Notes under the pieces: model-generated
Seen by the model: the letters and a program-made list of their open reading frames with translations, nothing else
Database searches by the model: none
What the model was told of the DNA's origin: nothing
Translations under genes and position numbers: made by a program
DNA from: JBLHKW01 sp047618565
GTDB lineage: Bacteria; Planctomycetota; UBA1135; GCA-002686595
Length of the DNA: 13,594 nt
Reading direction: 5' to 3'
Assembly: GCA_047618565.1 (NCBI GenBank)
Contig: JBLHKW010000137.1
Span: 1-13,594 of the forward strand
Shown here: positions 1 through 8,201 of the stretch, piece after piece
Numbering within the stretch: the stretch's first letter is position 1
Layout: each line of letters begins with the position of its first letter

Positions 1-905
1 GTACTCAGGTGCGCGTAGATCGGGTCGGCATCCTGGCTGCCCTTGAAGGCCTGGGTCTTGGGGTCAAGGAGAGTGGAGTGCATCCAGTCCAGGATGCCCG
101 TGGCGGTCTCCTTGAAGGTCTCGTCCCCGAAGGCTTGGTGCGCTTCGACGTACGCCAGCATGCGCTGCGCGTTGCTCTCGAGCCGCTTCTCGTGGTGCGG
201 GACGCTCCAGTCGGCGTGCTTGGCATAGCGGTAGAAGCCACCCTCCAGCGCGTCGTAGATCTCACCCGTCTGCATCCGGCGCAGGGTACGCAGCACGATC
301 TTGAGGATGCGTTTGTCGCCGGTTTGGGTCCAGCGCACGATCAGGAAGTGCAGCGCTTCAGGGTGCGGGAACTTTTGTCGGGTACCCCAGCCACCATGCA
401 GCGGGTCTGCATTTGCTATCAGGGTCTCGACCACGTCGTCGACGACCGCCATCGAGACTTCCGACGCTGCGGCCGGCCGTGCGGACGGCGGGCTGGCGAG
501 CGGCGCGGCTGGTGCCTCGGTCGCCGGGCTGCCGCCACCGAGATCCGCGCCCAGCTCCTGCATGCGGTCCGGGTAGTGTTCGGCGACGCGGGTCAGGTGC
601 TCTGCGAGGGCATCCGCATCGATGTTGTTCGCGGCGCCGAGCGGCTCGCCGTCGGCGTCGAGCCAGGCCAGGGTGGGCCAGCCGCCGTTGCGATAGCGCG
701 CGTCGAGGTCGGGACTCTCATCCTTGTCGACTTCGATACAGACGAAGTGCTCGGTCAGCAGGGACAGGACGCGTTCGTTGGCGAGAGCGCCCCTGGCCAG
801 GTCATCGCAGCGCGGACACCAGCCCGCGCGCAGAAAGAGCAGAACGGGACAGCCACGTTCCCGCGCACGTTGAAAGGCTTCGTCGTTCCACTGGTGCCAA
901 TGCAT
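1..905 (-). CDS. DUF255/YyaL (SPATA20)-type thioredoxin-fold protein, 3' part missing
   Basis: The frame reads 301 codons from ATG at 905 and is still open at the left edge. Residues 1-115 form a thioredoxin-like domain: WHQW, then EAFQRARERGCPVLLFL, WCPRC (C30, C33) and GGWPTLAWLDADGEPL, matching the DUF255 pattern in which the pair is usually CHWC. A low-complexity Ala/Pro linker (about 125-150) follows. The next part matches the alpha-helical barrel of this family: DPLHGGWG...KFPHPEAL (168-185), GEIYDALEGGFYRYA (214-228), VPHHEK (235-240) and GSQDAD (289-294). The family role is poorly known; a redox or sugar-isomerase-like function has been suggested from folds. The start is supported by an in-frame TAG at 948-950; a TTG at 920 is the only longer option. 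The protein lacks the usual N-terminal segment with the SPYLLQHA-type motif, so it is a short variant. It is separated from rsfS by 167 bp and a hairpin. Confidence 0.88.
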   Translation of the reverse strand, partial: MHWHQWNDEAFQRARERGCPVLLFLRAGWCPRCDDLARGALANERVLSLLTEHFVCIEVDKDESPDLDARYRNGGWPTLAWLDADGEPLGAANNIDADALAEHLTRVAEHYPDRMQELGADLGGGSPATEAPAAPLASPPSARPAAASEVSMAVVDDVVETLIANADPLHGGWGTRQKFPHPEALHFLIVRWTQTGDKRILKIVLRTLRRMQTGEIYDALEGGFYRYAKHADWSVPHHEKRLESNAQRMLAYVEAHQAFGDETFKETATGILDWMHSTLLDPKTQAFKGSQDADPIYAHLS

Positions 906-999
906 GCCGTCGGGCCCCAATCCTCGGCGCGCAGGGGGCCCGGCTGTCTATCGGCAGCTTTGCGATTCGAGTCGAGAGGCATTCGGGGGAACCGATATG

Positions 1000-1040
1000 A
1001 AGCCACCCCCCGGGCGCCTGATGGGCCCGAGGGGTGGCTT
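1000..1040 (-). terminator. Strong inverted repeat, candidate terminator after rsfS
   Basis: Arms AAGCCACCCC (1000-1009) and GGGGTGGCTT (1031-1040) are perfectly complementary. They continue inward, after one mismatch, into CGGGC (1011-1015) and GCCCG (1025-1029), giving about 15 pairs with one mismatch. The hairpin lies 33 bp beyond the rsfS stop in the direction of minus-strand transcription and before the DUF255 gene. The bases after the stem on the minus strand are not a clean T-run, so an intrinsic terminator is likely but not certain; an RNA-stability or attenuator role is possible. Confidence 0.6.
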
Positions 1041-1072
1041 GTGGCTGACCGTGAGTGGGGACAGCCGGCGTA

Positions 1073-1453
1073 TCAGACCTCGGTCGGGTTCGGGATCTCG
1101 GGCAGCTCCACGCTCTGCCAGTCGAGCTTGGGGCATTCCCCGTAGAGCCGCTCGAGGTCGTAGTATTCGCGCGCCTCAGGTTGCAGCAGGTGGACGACCA
1201 CGTCGCTGTAATCGAGCAGCACCCACCAACCGGTCTCCATACCCTCCGCGCGGCCGTGGCTCTCGCCGGCGGCCTTGAGGCGGATATGGAGCTCGTTGAA
1301 GAGCGCCTTCACGTGCGGACGGCTGGTGCCGGTCACGATCACGAAGTAATCCGCGACCCTGATCTGCTCACCGACGTCATAGACGACGATGTCCATGCCC
1401 TTCTTCAGGTCGGCGAGGTGTGCGGCCGCTGCGGCCAGTTCCCGGGAGTCGAT
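1073..1453 (-). CDS. rsfS: Ribosomal silencing factor RsfS, probable non-canonical AUC start
   Basis: RsfS binds ribosomal protein uL14 on the large subunit and blocks subunit joining when nutrients are short. The core is clear: DIVVYDV, ADYFVIVTGTSRPHVKAL, WWVLLDYSDVVVHLLQPEAREYYDLERLY. The first ATG is at 1396, but in-frame sequence upstream encodes ELAAAAAHLADLKKG, the family's first helix. From memory of the E. coli protein, counting back puts the start exactly at an ATC codon (1453-1451), giving 126 residues and no gap in the alignment. A GGAG (1464-1461) lies 7 nt upstream of this ATC. No ATG, GTG or TTG exists between it and the in-frame hppA stop at 1486. A CTG six codons into this reading is the alternative, or translation from 1396 with loss of the helix. 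It follows hppA after 30 bp, probably in one transcript. Product identity is secure; the start is inference. Confidence 0.9.
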   Translation of the reverse strand: MDSRELAAAAAHLADLKKGMDIVVYDVGEQIRVADYFVIVTGTSRPHVKALFNELHIRLKAAGESHGRAEGMETGWWVLLDYSDVVVHLLQPEAREYYDLERLYGECPKLDWQSVELPEIPNPTEV

Positions 1454-1460
1454 GGTACTG

Positions 1461-1464
1461 CTCC
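1461..1464 (-). promoter_or_regulatory. Ribosome binding site (GGAG) deciding the rsfS start
   Basis: On the minus strand GGAG is followed by 7 nt and then ATC. This is the best Shine-Dalgarno match in the hppA-rsfS gap and supports initiation at ATC rather than at the ATG 19 codons downstream, where the purine-rich run is only 2 nt from the start codon. Confidence 0.5.
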
Positions 1465-1483
1465 GATTTCCGTGTTTGTCGCG

Positions 1484-3529
<2,046 letters not shown>

Positions 3530-3753
3530 GGAGAATCTGCGGGGGGGGGCTCTGTGGCAGGCTGCCTGAAGTCGGGCCTGGGATGGCATGGGGCGTGGCC
3601 CCGTGGTGGTGCCGTCCCCGTGGGGTCTACTTACTTAAATGGGAGCAAAAGGATACTGACCGCGCCCGGCGGTGCAACCCTCAGCCCCCGAAGCTCCCTG
3701 GTGGCCATGGCCTCCAGGCGCCCATACGGCCACCCTACAGCGTTCGCGGCCCC
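3530..3753. other. Intergenic region upstream of hppA
   Basis: 224 bp between the dedA stop and the hppA start. It contains a run of nine G (3541-3549) just before the hppA start, a hairpin with arms GGGGC/GCCCC (3590-3594 and 3598-3602), two copies of CCCCGTGG 17 bp apart (3599-3606 and 3616-3623), and the palindrome listed separately. The AT-richest part (3630-3660) is the likeliest place for the hppA promoter, but no convincing -35/-10 pair is visible. Confidence 0.4.
3697..3718 (-). terminator. Palindrome after the DedA gene, possible terminator
   Basis: Outer arms CCTGG and CCAGG surround the inner palindrome GGCCATGGCC, with one T/T mismatch on each side. It lies 36 bp beyond the DedA stop in the direction of transcription. 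No T-run follows, so terminator function is tentative; a protein-binding site is the alternative. Confidence 0.35.
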
Positions 3754-4434
3754 TCAGGGGGTGTCGTTGGCCTGGGTCGCCTGGGCCTTTTCCAGGGCTC
3801 CCGCGGCCCCGTCGGCTCCGGCGACCTGCCGGTCGCGCTTCCGGCTGCGGGCGCGCACCCAGACGATCAGCACGATCGAGACCACCACAAAGCCCAGGAG
3901 CTGGTGGAAGTTGGAAACCTGCTTCTCCAGATCCTCGATCTTGGCCGCGAAGAGGCGTCCCAGGTGGATCGACAGGGGCACCGAAATCAGGACCCCGAGT
4001 GCATCCAGGATCAGGAAGCGCAGGAAGGGCATCTTGAGCGTGCCTGCGGCGAAGTAGCCCGGGATGCGTACTCCGGGCAGGAAGCGGCAGGTGAAGATGG
4101 CCCAGTTGCCGTGGGCGGCGAAGCGTTTCTCGATCAGGGCGAATCGCTCTGGATGCAGGACCTTGGCCACCCAGCCGATGTTCAGAGCGCCCAGGCCGTA
4201 GCGTCGTCCGAGCCAGTAGGGAACCGTGTCGCCCATCAAGATCGCGACGCTGCAGACCAGCGTGATGGGCAGGAAATCGACCTGACCTCCGTGGAGAAGG
4301 AGCCCACAGCCGATCAGCGTGACCTCCTCCGGTAACGGCAAGCCCATGCCGCACAGCAGCAGGACCGCGAACGGTGCCATGTAATTGGACTCCTGAAGGA
4401 GATCCACCACCCAGCTGTCGAATAGCAGAGCCAC
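3754..4434 (-). CDS. DedA/VTT-family membrane protein
   Basis: A 226-residue integral membrane protein of the DedA (SNARE-associated/VTT) family. Family members support membrane-potential maintenance, and some flip undecaprenyl phosphate or phospholipids. Visible marks are GLPLPEEVTL (31-40, acidic pair E36/E37 in the first re-entrant element), GD (69-70) before a hydrophobic stretch, and CRFLPGVRIPGYFAAG (116-131) with the conserved Arg-Pro-Gly-Arg pattern. A terminal helix (about 179-193) and a charged Ala-rich cytoplasmic tail follow. The start taken here is GTG at 4434, because family members have about 20 residues before the first motif; it has no Shine-Dalgarno sequence. An ATG at 4380 (residue 19) has AGGAG nine bases upstream and could be the true or an additional start. 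The TGA stop lies in the loop of a small CCCC/GGGG hairpin (3750-3760). It is upstream of hppA and in the same direction; spacing of 224 bp suggests a separate promoter. Confidence 0.9.
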   Translation of the reverse strand: MALLFDSWVVDLLQESNYMAPFAVLLLCGMGLPLPEEVTLIGCGLLLHGGQVDFLPITLVCSVAILMGDTVPYWLGRRYGLGALNIGWVAKVLHPERFALIEKRFAAHGNWAIFTCRFLPGVRIPGYFAAGTLKMPFLRFLILDALGVLISVPLSIHLGRLFAAKIEDLEKQVSNFHQLLGFVVVSIVLIVWVRARSRKRDRQVAGADGAAGALEKAQATQANDTP

Positions 4435-4492
4435 GAAACGGGATGCTACGGTATGCGCGTCGGTAGTCGAGAATCAGGTCGGGAAAGGGCGC

Positions 4493-4515
4493 CGGACCCG
4501 CCCGCGCGGGGTCCG
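4493..4515 (-). terminator. Hairpin after the ABC cassette, candidate terminator
   Basis: Arms CGGACCC (4493-4499) and GGGTCCG (4509-4515) are perfectly complementary with a 9-nt GC loop. The stem starts 10 bp after the last stop codon of the three-gene cassette (4526) on the minus strand. The downstream minus-strand sequence has only a short CCCTTTCCC, so termination strength is uncertain. Confidence 0.55.
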
Positions 4516-4525
4516 TGCGGGCCCC

Positions 4526-5110
4526 CTATTCATGGGCATGGTCGTGCTGTGGGATGCCCTCCAGCGTCCCCCCGGCCGGGGCGTGGCCGAGCGTCCGGGC
4601 TCGATCCAGGGCCCGCAGCCCGTCGCTTTCGGCGCGCGCGGCCCCGCCTGGCCAGTCGATCTCCACGGCGATCTCGGCCACGTAGAGGGTCAGGATCGTC
4701 CCGCGCAGGTAGGCCAGGTGCCCCGGGTTCGAGGTCGCAGCCTCGCCTTGCTCGAAGACTGCGAGCCCCGCTTCGATCCAGGCGCGACGCCGTCGTGGAT
4801 CGGGTTCGCTCTCGAGTGATGCACGATCGAAGATGAGATGGCGTGCGAGCGTATGCCAGCCCGCAGGGGCGGATGGCTCGAGCCTCAGGGCGCGTTCGGC
4901 CAGCACGTAGGCACGATCGTGCTCACCGTCGCGCAAGGCCAGATCGAAACGGATCCAGTAGACGCTCGCCGCAAGACTCGCAGCGGGACCGATCAAGCGC
5001 CGGATCAGCGTCGGCTGTGCCTCCGTCGGCGGCGCCGGCGCACGCCAGGGCAGCAGCAGGCATCCGACCACGAGCCAGCCGGCAAGGTGTGCAGCGCGCG
5101 TGTGGGTCAC
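4526..5110 (-). CDS. Small membrane-anchored TPR-like protein, third gene of ABC cassette
   Basis: 194 residues from a GTG at 5110 that overlaps the permease stop (GTGA), so translation is probably coupled. Residues 9-22 form a single hydrophobic helix (signal anchor or uncleaved signal), then a Pro-rich stretch. Residues about 50-93 read like a tetratricopeptide-type helix pair: WIRFDLALRDGEHDRAYVLA, then ERALRLEPSAPAGWHTLARH. A second helical block runs 108-150. The tail ends HDHAHE, a possible metal-binding end. I do not recognise the family. Position and coupling suggest an accessory subunit of the ABC system, held at the membrane with the TPR part probably on the outer face of the inner membrane; that is inference. 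A longer open reading in this frame extends upstream to 5953, but it is antisense-like Arg/Pro-rich sequence inside the permease gene and is not coding. Confidence 0.75.
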   Translation of the reverse strand: MTHTRAAHLAGWLVVGCLLLPWRAPAPPTEAQPTLIRRLIGPAASLAASVYWIRFDLALRDGEHDRAYVLAERALRLEPSAPAGWHTLARHLIFDRASLESEPDPRRRRAWIEAGLAVFEQGEAATSNPGHLAYLRGTILTLYVAEIAVEIDWPGGAARAESDGLRALDRARTLGHAPAGGTLEGIPQHDHAHE

Positions 5111-6180
5111 GGCGCGTGTCTCCAGGATCGCAGGCCGGCAATGGCCAGTGCCCATGCCGCGACCGAGAGCGCCAGGGTGGCCAGGATGGCGCGCGGGTCG
5201 ACGGCTTCCGGGAGCCGCGCTTCGGCCACGAAGCCAAGTGCGCGCGGAAGTGACGTGCTGGACAGCCAGGGCTCGGGCTCCGGCAACATCAGGAGTGCGA
5301 GCCAGAGAGCGAGGACCGTCGCGGCCGCGGTGAAGCTGCCGATCCATGTCGCGATGGCGAAGGCCATTGTGGTCGCACAGCCGAGTCCGATGGCCGCGCG
5401 CGTGGCGAGGGCAATCCATGCGTGGTGCTCCACTCCGGCCGGGCGCCAGAGCTCGACACCGGGCACGGGGAGGCAGCCCACCTGGCCCGCGCCCAGGTTC
5501 TCCAGCTGGCAATCGAGTGCCTCGCCGTTCAATGAGCAATCGAGCTCCAGCCATGTGCGGCCGTCTACCAGGACCTCGCTCGCCCGCGCACCACCAGCGG
5601 CGGTCAGTCGCACGGCGCTCGTGGGGTCGCCGCCGGGAAGGATAGTGAGGCGCACACGCATACGCACCTCGTGCGCGTCCAGGTGCGGAGCGAGCGCTGA
5701 TGTGGGCACGCGGAGGCTGCGCGATTCGCCCGGTTGTAGGCGCACCACTTCCGGTAGGGGATGGCTCCCGAGGAAGACGGGCGCAGCGCTGTCGCCATCG
5801 ACCCGGGACTCGATCCAGAGGCCTGCGCCGACCAGGGTCAGCATCAGGCTGAGAGCGAGCCCGGCCCAGGTGCTGACGACGGCTGTTGTGCGGTCTATGG
5901 GGCGCGGCGCGATCCACTCCGCCTCGCCGGAGCGCCAGAGCCACGGTATGCACGCTGAGCGGAACACTGCGAGGGGAATCAGGGCGACCAGCGTGGCGAT
6001 CCAGGCCTCCTCACGGAACAGCCCGCGCGCGGCCGCAGCGTTCTCGAAGGGCAGCCCTGCGCTCGGCCCGGCGCGCAGGGTCAGGACCAGGCCCAGGAGC
6101 AGCGCTGTCGGTACGAGCACGCGCCAGGTGGCGCGCCGGAACTCGAGTGCGCACAGGCCGGCGGAGAACCGACCGATCAT
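5107..6180 (-). CDS. ABC-2-like multi-spanning membrane protein, second gene of ABC cassette
   Basis: 357 residues. Hydrophobic segments lie at about 19-36, 59-74, 99-122, 255-282, 284-300 and 331-350, i.e. about six membrane helices. Between the third and fourth is a 130-residue, beta-rich soluble domain (123-252) with three cysteines (C215, C224, C236), probably extracytoplasmic. This arrangement resembles ABC-2-type permeases that carry an external domain between helix sets. Sequence motifs alone do not identify a family, and the call rests mainly on the preceding ATPase. The ATG at 6180 overlaps the ATPase stop (ATGA), and its own TGA overlaps the GTG of the next gene. The substrate is unknown. 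The alternative is an auxiliary membrane protein of an ABC system whose true permease is elsewhere, but nothing else in the window fits that part. Confidence 0.8.
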   Translation of the reverse strand: MIGRFSAGLCALEFRRATWRVLVPTALLLGLVLTLRAGPSAGLPFENAAAARGLFREEAWIATLVALIPLAVFRSACIPWLWRSGEAEWIAPRPIDRTTAVVSTWAGLALSLMLTLVGAGLWIESRVDGDSAAPVFLGSHPLPEVVRLQPGESRSLRVPTSALAPHLDAHEVRMRVRLTILPGGDPTSAVRLTAAGGARASEVLVDGRTWLELDCSLNGEALDCQLENLGAGQVGCLPVPGVELWRPAGVEHHAWIALATRAAIGLGCATTMAFAIATWIGSFTAAATVLALWLALLMLPEPEPWLSSTSLPRALGFVAEARLPEAVDPRAILATLALSVAAWALAIAGLRSWRHAP

Positions 6181-7097
6181 GTTCCGGACTCCGGCGGACT
6201 CAGTCGGCGAAACAGATCGCCGAGGGCCACGCGTCCGCCAGGTTCGCTGTCCAGGGAGTCGACGCTCCCTCCGTGTTCCTGGACCCAGCTCGCAAGGGCC
6301 GTGCGCGCTGCGGCATCGAGGCCGTCGACGCGCATTCCATGGGCGGCTTCCGAGGTCAAAGCGCCGGGCGTCAGGACTTCGGCCGGGGTGCCGGACGCAA
6401 CCTGGTGACCATCGATCAACACCGCCAGCCGGTCACATGTCTCGTGCAGGTCGGAGAGCACGTGCGAGGCGACGACGATGGACGCACCACGGGCGCGCGC
6501 TTCCGTGGTCAGCTCGGCAAGGGCAACGTAGCCGGATGCGTCCAGCCCGGCGGTCGGTTCGTCGAGCAGGACCAGGTCCGGCTCGGTCAGGAACGCCTGC
6601 GCGAGACCCAGGCGGCGCAACATGCCGCGCGAGTACGTGCCCAGTGTGCGGCGCGCCGCAGAGGTCAGCCCGACCCGCTCGAGCAGGTGCGCCGCCCGGC
6701 GTCGTCGCTCGCGGCGTGGCAATCCGCCGAGGGAACCGAGCAGATCGAGAAGCGCGCAGGCGCTTAGCTCCGCGGGAAATGGAGAGTCATCCGGCAGGTA
6801 GGCGAGACGTGCTCGCGCAGCGCGTGAAGCGCGCCGCGTCATGTCCATTCCGAACACCTCGACCTGCCCCGAGCTCGGCCGATCGACGCCCGCGGCGAGT
6901 CGTAGCAGGGTCGACTTGCCGGAACCATTGGGACCGATCAGGCCCAGGGATGTTCCGCGCGGGACCTCCAGATCGATGTCGTGCAACGCACTGCGAGAAC
7001 GCAGGCCGAGGAAGCCAGGGAAACGGCGACAGAGCCCGATCACCCGCAGCGCGGGAGCGGCGTCGTTTGCACGTGCTTTCTGCTTCGCCTCTTCCAT
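6177..7097 (-). CDS. ABC transporter ATP-binding protein
   Basis: 306 residues from ATG at 7097. It supplies ATP hydrolysis for the membrane protein that follows. Walker A is GPNGSGKST (55-63), the signature YSRGM (155-159), Walker B LVLLDE (175-180), the D-loop GLD (184-186) and the switch His H212 in VVASHVLSD. The YSRGM signature and the C-terminal ALGDLFRRL are typical of ATPases paired with ABC-2-type exporters (CcmA/NatA/GldA-like group). The Q-loop position reads LPDDSPF (101-107): Asp in place of the usual Gln. The reading frame is open far upstream (to 7835), but that part is antisense to the FHA gene. The ATG at 7097 is chosen because it gives a normal N-terminus before LRVIGLCRRF; it has no evident Shine-Dalgarno sequence. 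First gene of the cassette, divergent from the FHA gene across 141 bp. Confidence 0.95.
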   Translation of the reverse strand: MEEAKQKARANDAAPALRVIGLCRRFPGFLGLRSRSALHDIDLEVPRGTSLGLIGPNGSGKSTLLRLAAGVDRPSSGQVEVFGMDMTRRASRAARARLAYLPDDSPFPAELSACALLDLLGSLGGLPRRERRRRAAHLLERVGLTSAARRTLGTYSRGMLRRLGLAQAFLTEPDLVLLDEPTAGLDASGYVALAELTTEARARGASIVVASHVLSDLHETCDRLAVLIDGHQVASGTPAEVLTPGALTSEAAHGMRVDGLDAAARTALASWVQEHGGSVDSLDSEPGGRVALGDLFRRLSPPESGT

Positions 7098-7238
7098 TGA
7101 ACGGAGAGCGTAGCCTACCCTTGGCCTCCGCGCCGGTTTCCCTCTGTCAGAACCAGGCCGGCCTCGAATCGTGTCCAGCTCACCCGAACAGCTCCCGTCC
7201 GTCCACGCCTGCCCGCATGCGGAGGCGCGGGCCACCTG
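7098..7238. other. Divergent intergenic region, ABC cassette and FHA gene
   Basis: 141 bp that must hold both outward promoters. I can point only to the palindrome GGCCGGCC (7156-7163 region) and to GGAGG at 7221-7225 before the FHA start. No convincing promoter boxes are visible. Confidence 0.35.
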
Positions 7239-8003
7239 ATGCCGAAGCTGTTCGTTCTCTCGGGCCCGGAGGTGGGCGCGACCCATGCCTTCGACGGCGA
7301 CGTGGATCTGGGACGCGCGCCGGGGGTGGCCGTCGTGCTGCGTGCGCCGTCCGTGAGCCGACGCCACGCGCGCATCGTGCAGGCTGGCGATCGCTGGTTC
7401 CTGGAAGACCTCGAGTCCGTCAACGGGACCTCCATCGAGCGGCACAGGGTCGAGCGCGGCGAACTCACCGACGGGACCTGCTTCGAGCTCGGCGAGCTGG
7501 AGCTGCGTTTCCGCCTGGATGCACCGGCGGCGACAGCGCCATCCGGGTCGACCACGGTGATCGAGGCCGAGGAGCCCGAGCGATCTCCCGCGCCCGATCA
7601 GGAGCCGGCTACGGAGCTCGAGCTCGAGGGCGACTGGGACTCCTCCGTGCCGGCGCCGGCCGCTCCCGAACCGACACAAGCTCGCCCTCCAGCGAGACCC
7701 GCGCGCGCCGAGGTTGTAGGCACGACTCCCAGGGAGAGCGCACGCGCTGCACTCGCTGCGACTCAGGTGCGCAGGGGCGAGCAGTCGACCGCCTCGGGCG
7801 GACGCATTCTGCAGTACAAGAACGTGCAGGAGCACGCGGGCTTTCTGTCTGCGGACCTGGGCCAGTATCCGATCTGGGTGCGCATCGGAGTGCTCGTGCT
7901 GGCCCTGGCGTTCTTTGTCGGACTGGCCTTTGGCGCATTCCGGTTGACGACCACGCTACGGACGGGCACGGGTACGGAGACCAGCTCTCCATCGAACGAC
8001 TGA
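7239..8003 (+). CDS. FHA-domain protein with C-terminal transmembrane helix
   Basis: 254 residues. The first 95 residues are a forkhead-associated domain, a phosphothreonine-peptide binder: LGR (24-26), SVSRRHARI (38-46) and VNGTS (61-65) provide the Arg, Ser-Arg-His and Asn-Gly contacts. A long Pro/Ala/Glu-rich linker (about 96-185) follows. Then comes a compact block, GRILQYKNVQEHAGFLSADL (188-207), and a single membrane helix (about 213-234), with a short Thr/Ser-rich tail. The linker would place the FHA domain in the cytoplasm, tethered to the membrane. The start is supported by GGAGG (7221-7225), although its 13-nt spacing is long. No Ser/Thr kinase or phosphatase is encoded in the window, so its phosphorylated partner is unknown. 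It is divergent from the ABC cassette, which may or may not be functionally linked. Confidence 0.92.
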   Translation: MPKLFVLSGPEVGATHAFDGDVDLGRAPGVAVVLRAPSVSRRHARIVQAGDRWFLEDLESVNGTSIERHRVERGELTDGTCFELGELELRFRLDAPAATAPSGSTTVIEAEEPERSPAPDQEPATELELEGDWDSSVPAPAAPEPTQARPPARPARAEVVGTTPRESARAALAATQVRRGEQSTASGGRILQYKNVQEHAGFLSADLGQYPIWVRIGVLVLALAFFVGLAFGAFRLTTTLRTGTGTETSSPSND

Positions 8004-8201
8004 CGACACCCGGGCTAGCCGGCGACAATCTCGGGGAGCTTGTGGGCCGCGATACCGCCGTCGAATTCAGCGCGGAGTCCGGCTCGACGAGAACCGGAGA
8101 CTCCCTGGCGAACCGGTAGAGCTCCGTGAAGATGCGCTCTTCCTGCCCACCGTTGGAATCGATCGAGTGCGCTGGCAGACCCGCCCCGGAGGCGTGGAGC
8201 G
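8004..8201. other. Convergent intergenic region, FHA and S9 peptidase genes
   Basis: 198 bp between two converging stops. The best structure is a short hairpin at 8078-8098 (outer arms TCCGG/CCGGA, inner CTC/GAG with a two-base bulge), a weak candidate bidirectional terminator with no T-run on either side. No gene is supported here. Confidence 0.35.

Noticed and set aside
3530..3589. A 20-residue N-terminal extension of HppA from ATG at 3589
   Set aside because: The residues are polar and Arg/Pro-rich, do not match the family, and the reading depends on the exact length of the G9 run.
5111..5953. Upstream extension of the TPR-like gene in the same frame
   Set aside because: The extension lies inside the permease gene in another frame and is Arg/Pro/His-rich; the GTG overlapping the permease stop is a much better start.
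7098..7835. Upstream extension of the ABC ATPase frame
   Set aside because: It is antisense to the FHA gene and has no ABC-family sequence; the ATPase begins normally at 7097.
4838..8119. A 1093-codon plus-strand open frame opposite the ABC cassette and across the FHA gene
   Set aside because: Composition is Arg/Ala/Pro/Ser-rich without motifs, and it spans genes on both strands in the wrong frame.
8015..8150. Minus-strand reading ending FDGGIAAHKLPEIVAG before a TAG, in the convergent gap
   Set aside because: It looks protein-like for about 18 residues, but there is no start codon with a ribosome site and the upstream codons look random. A decayed gene end cannot be excluded, but there is not enough to call one.
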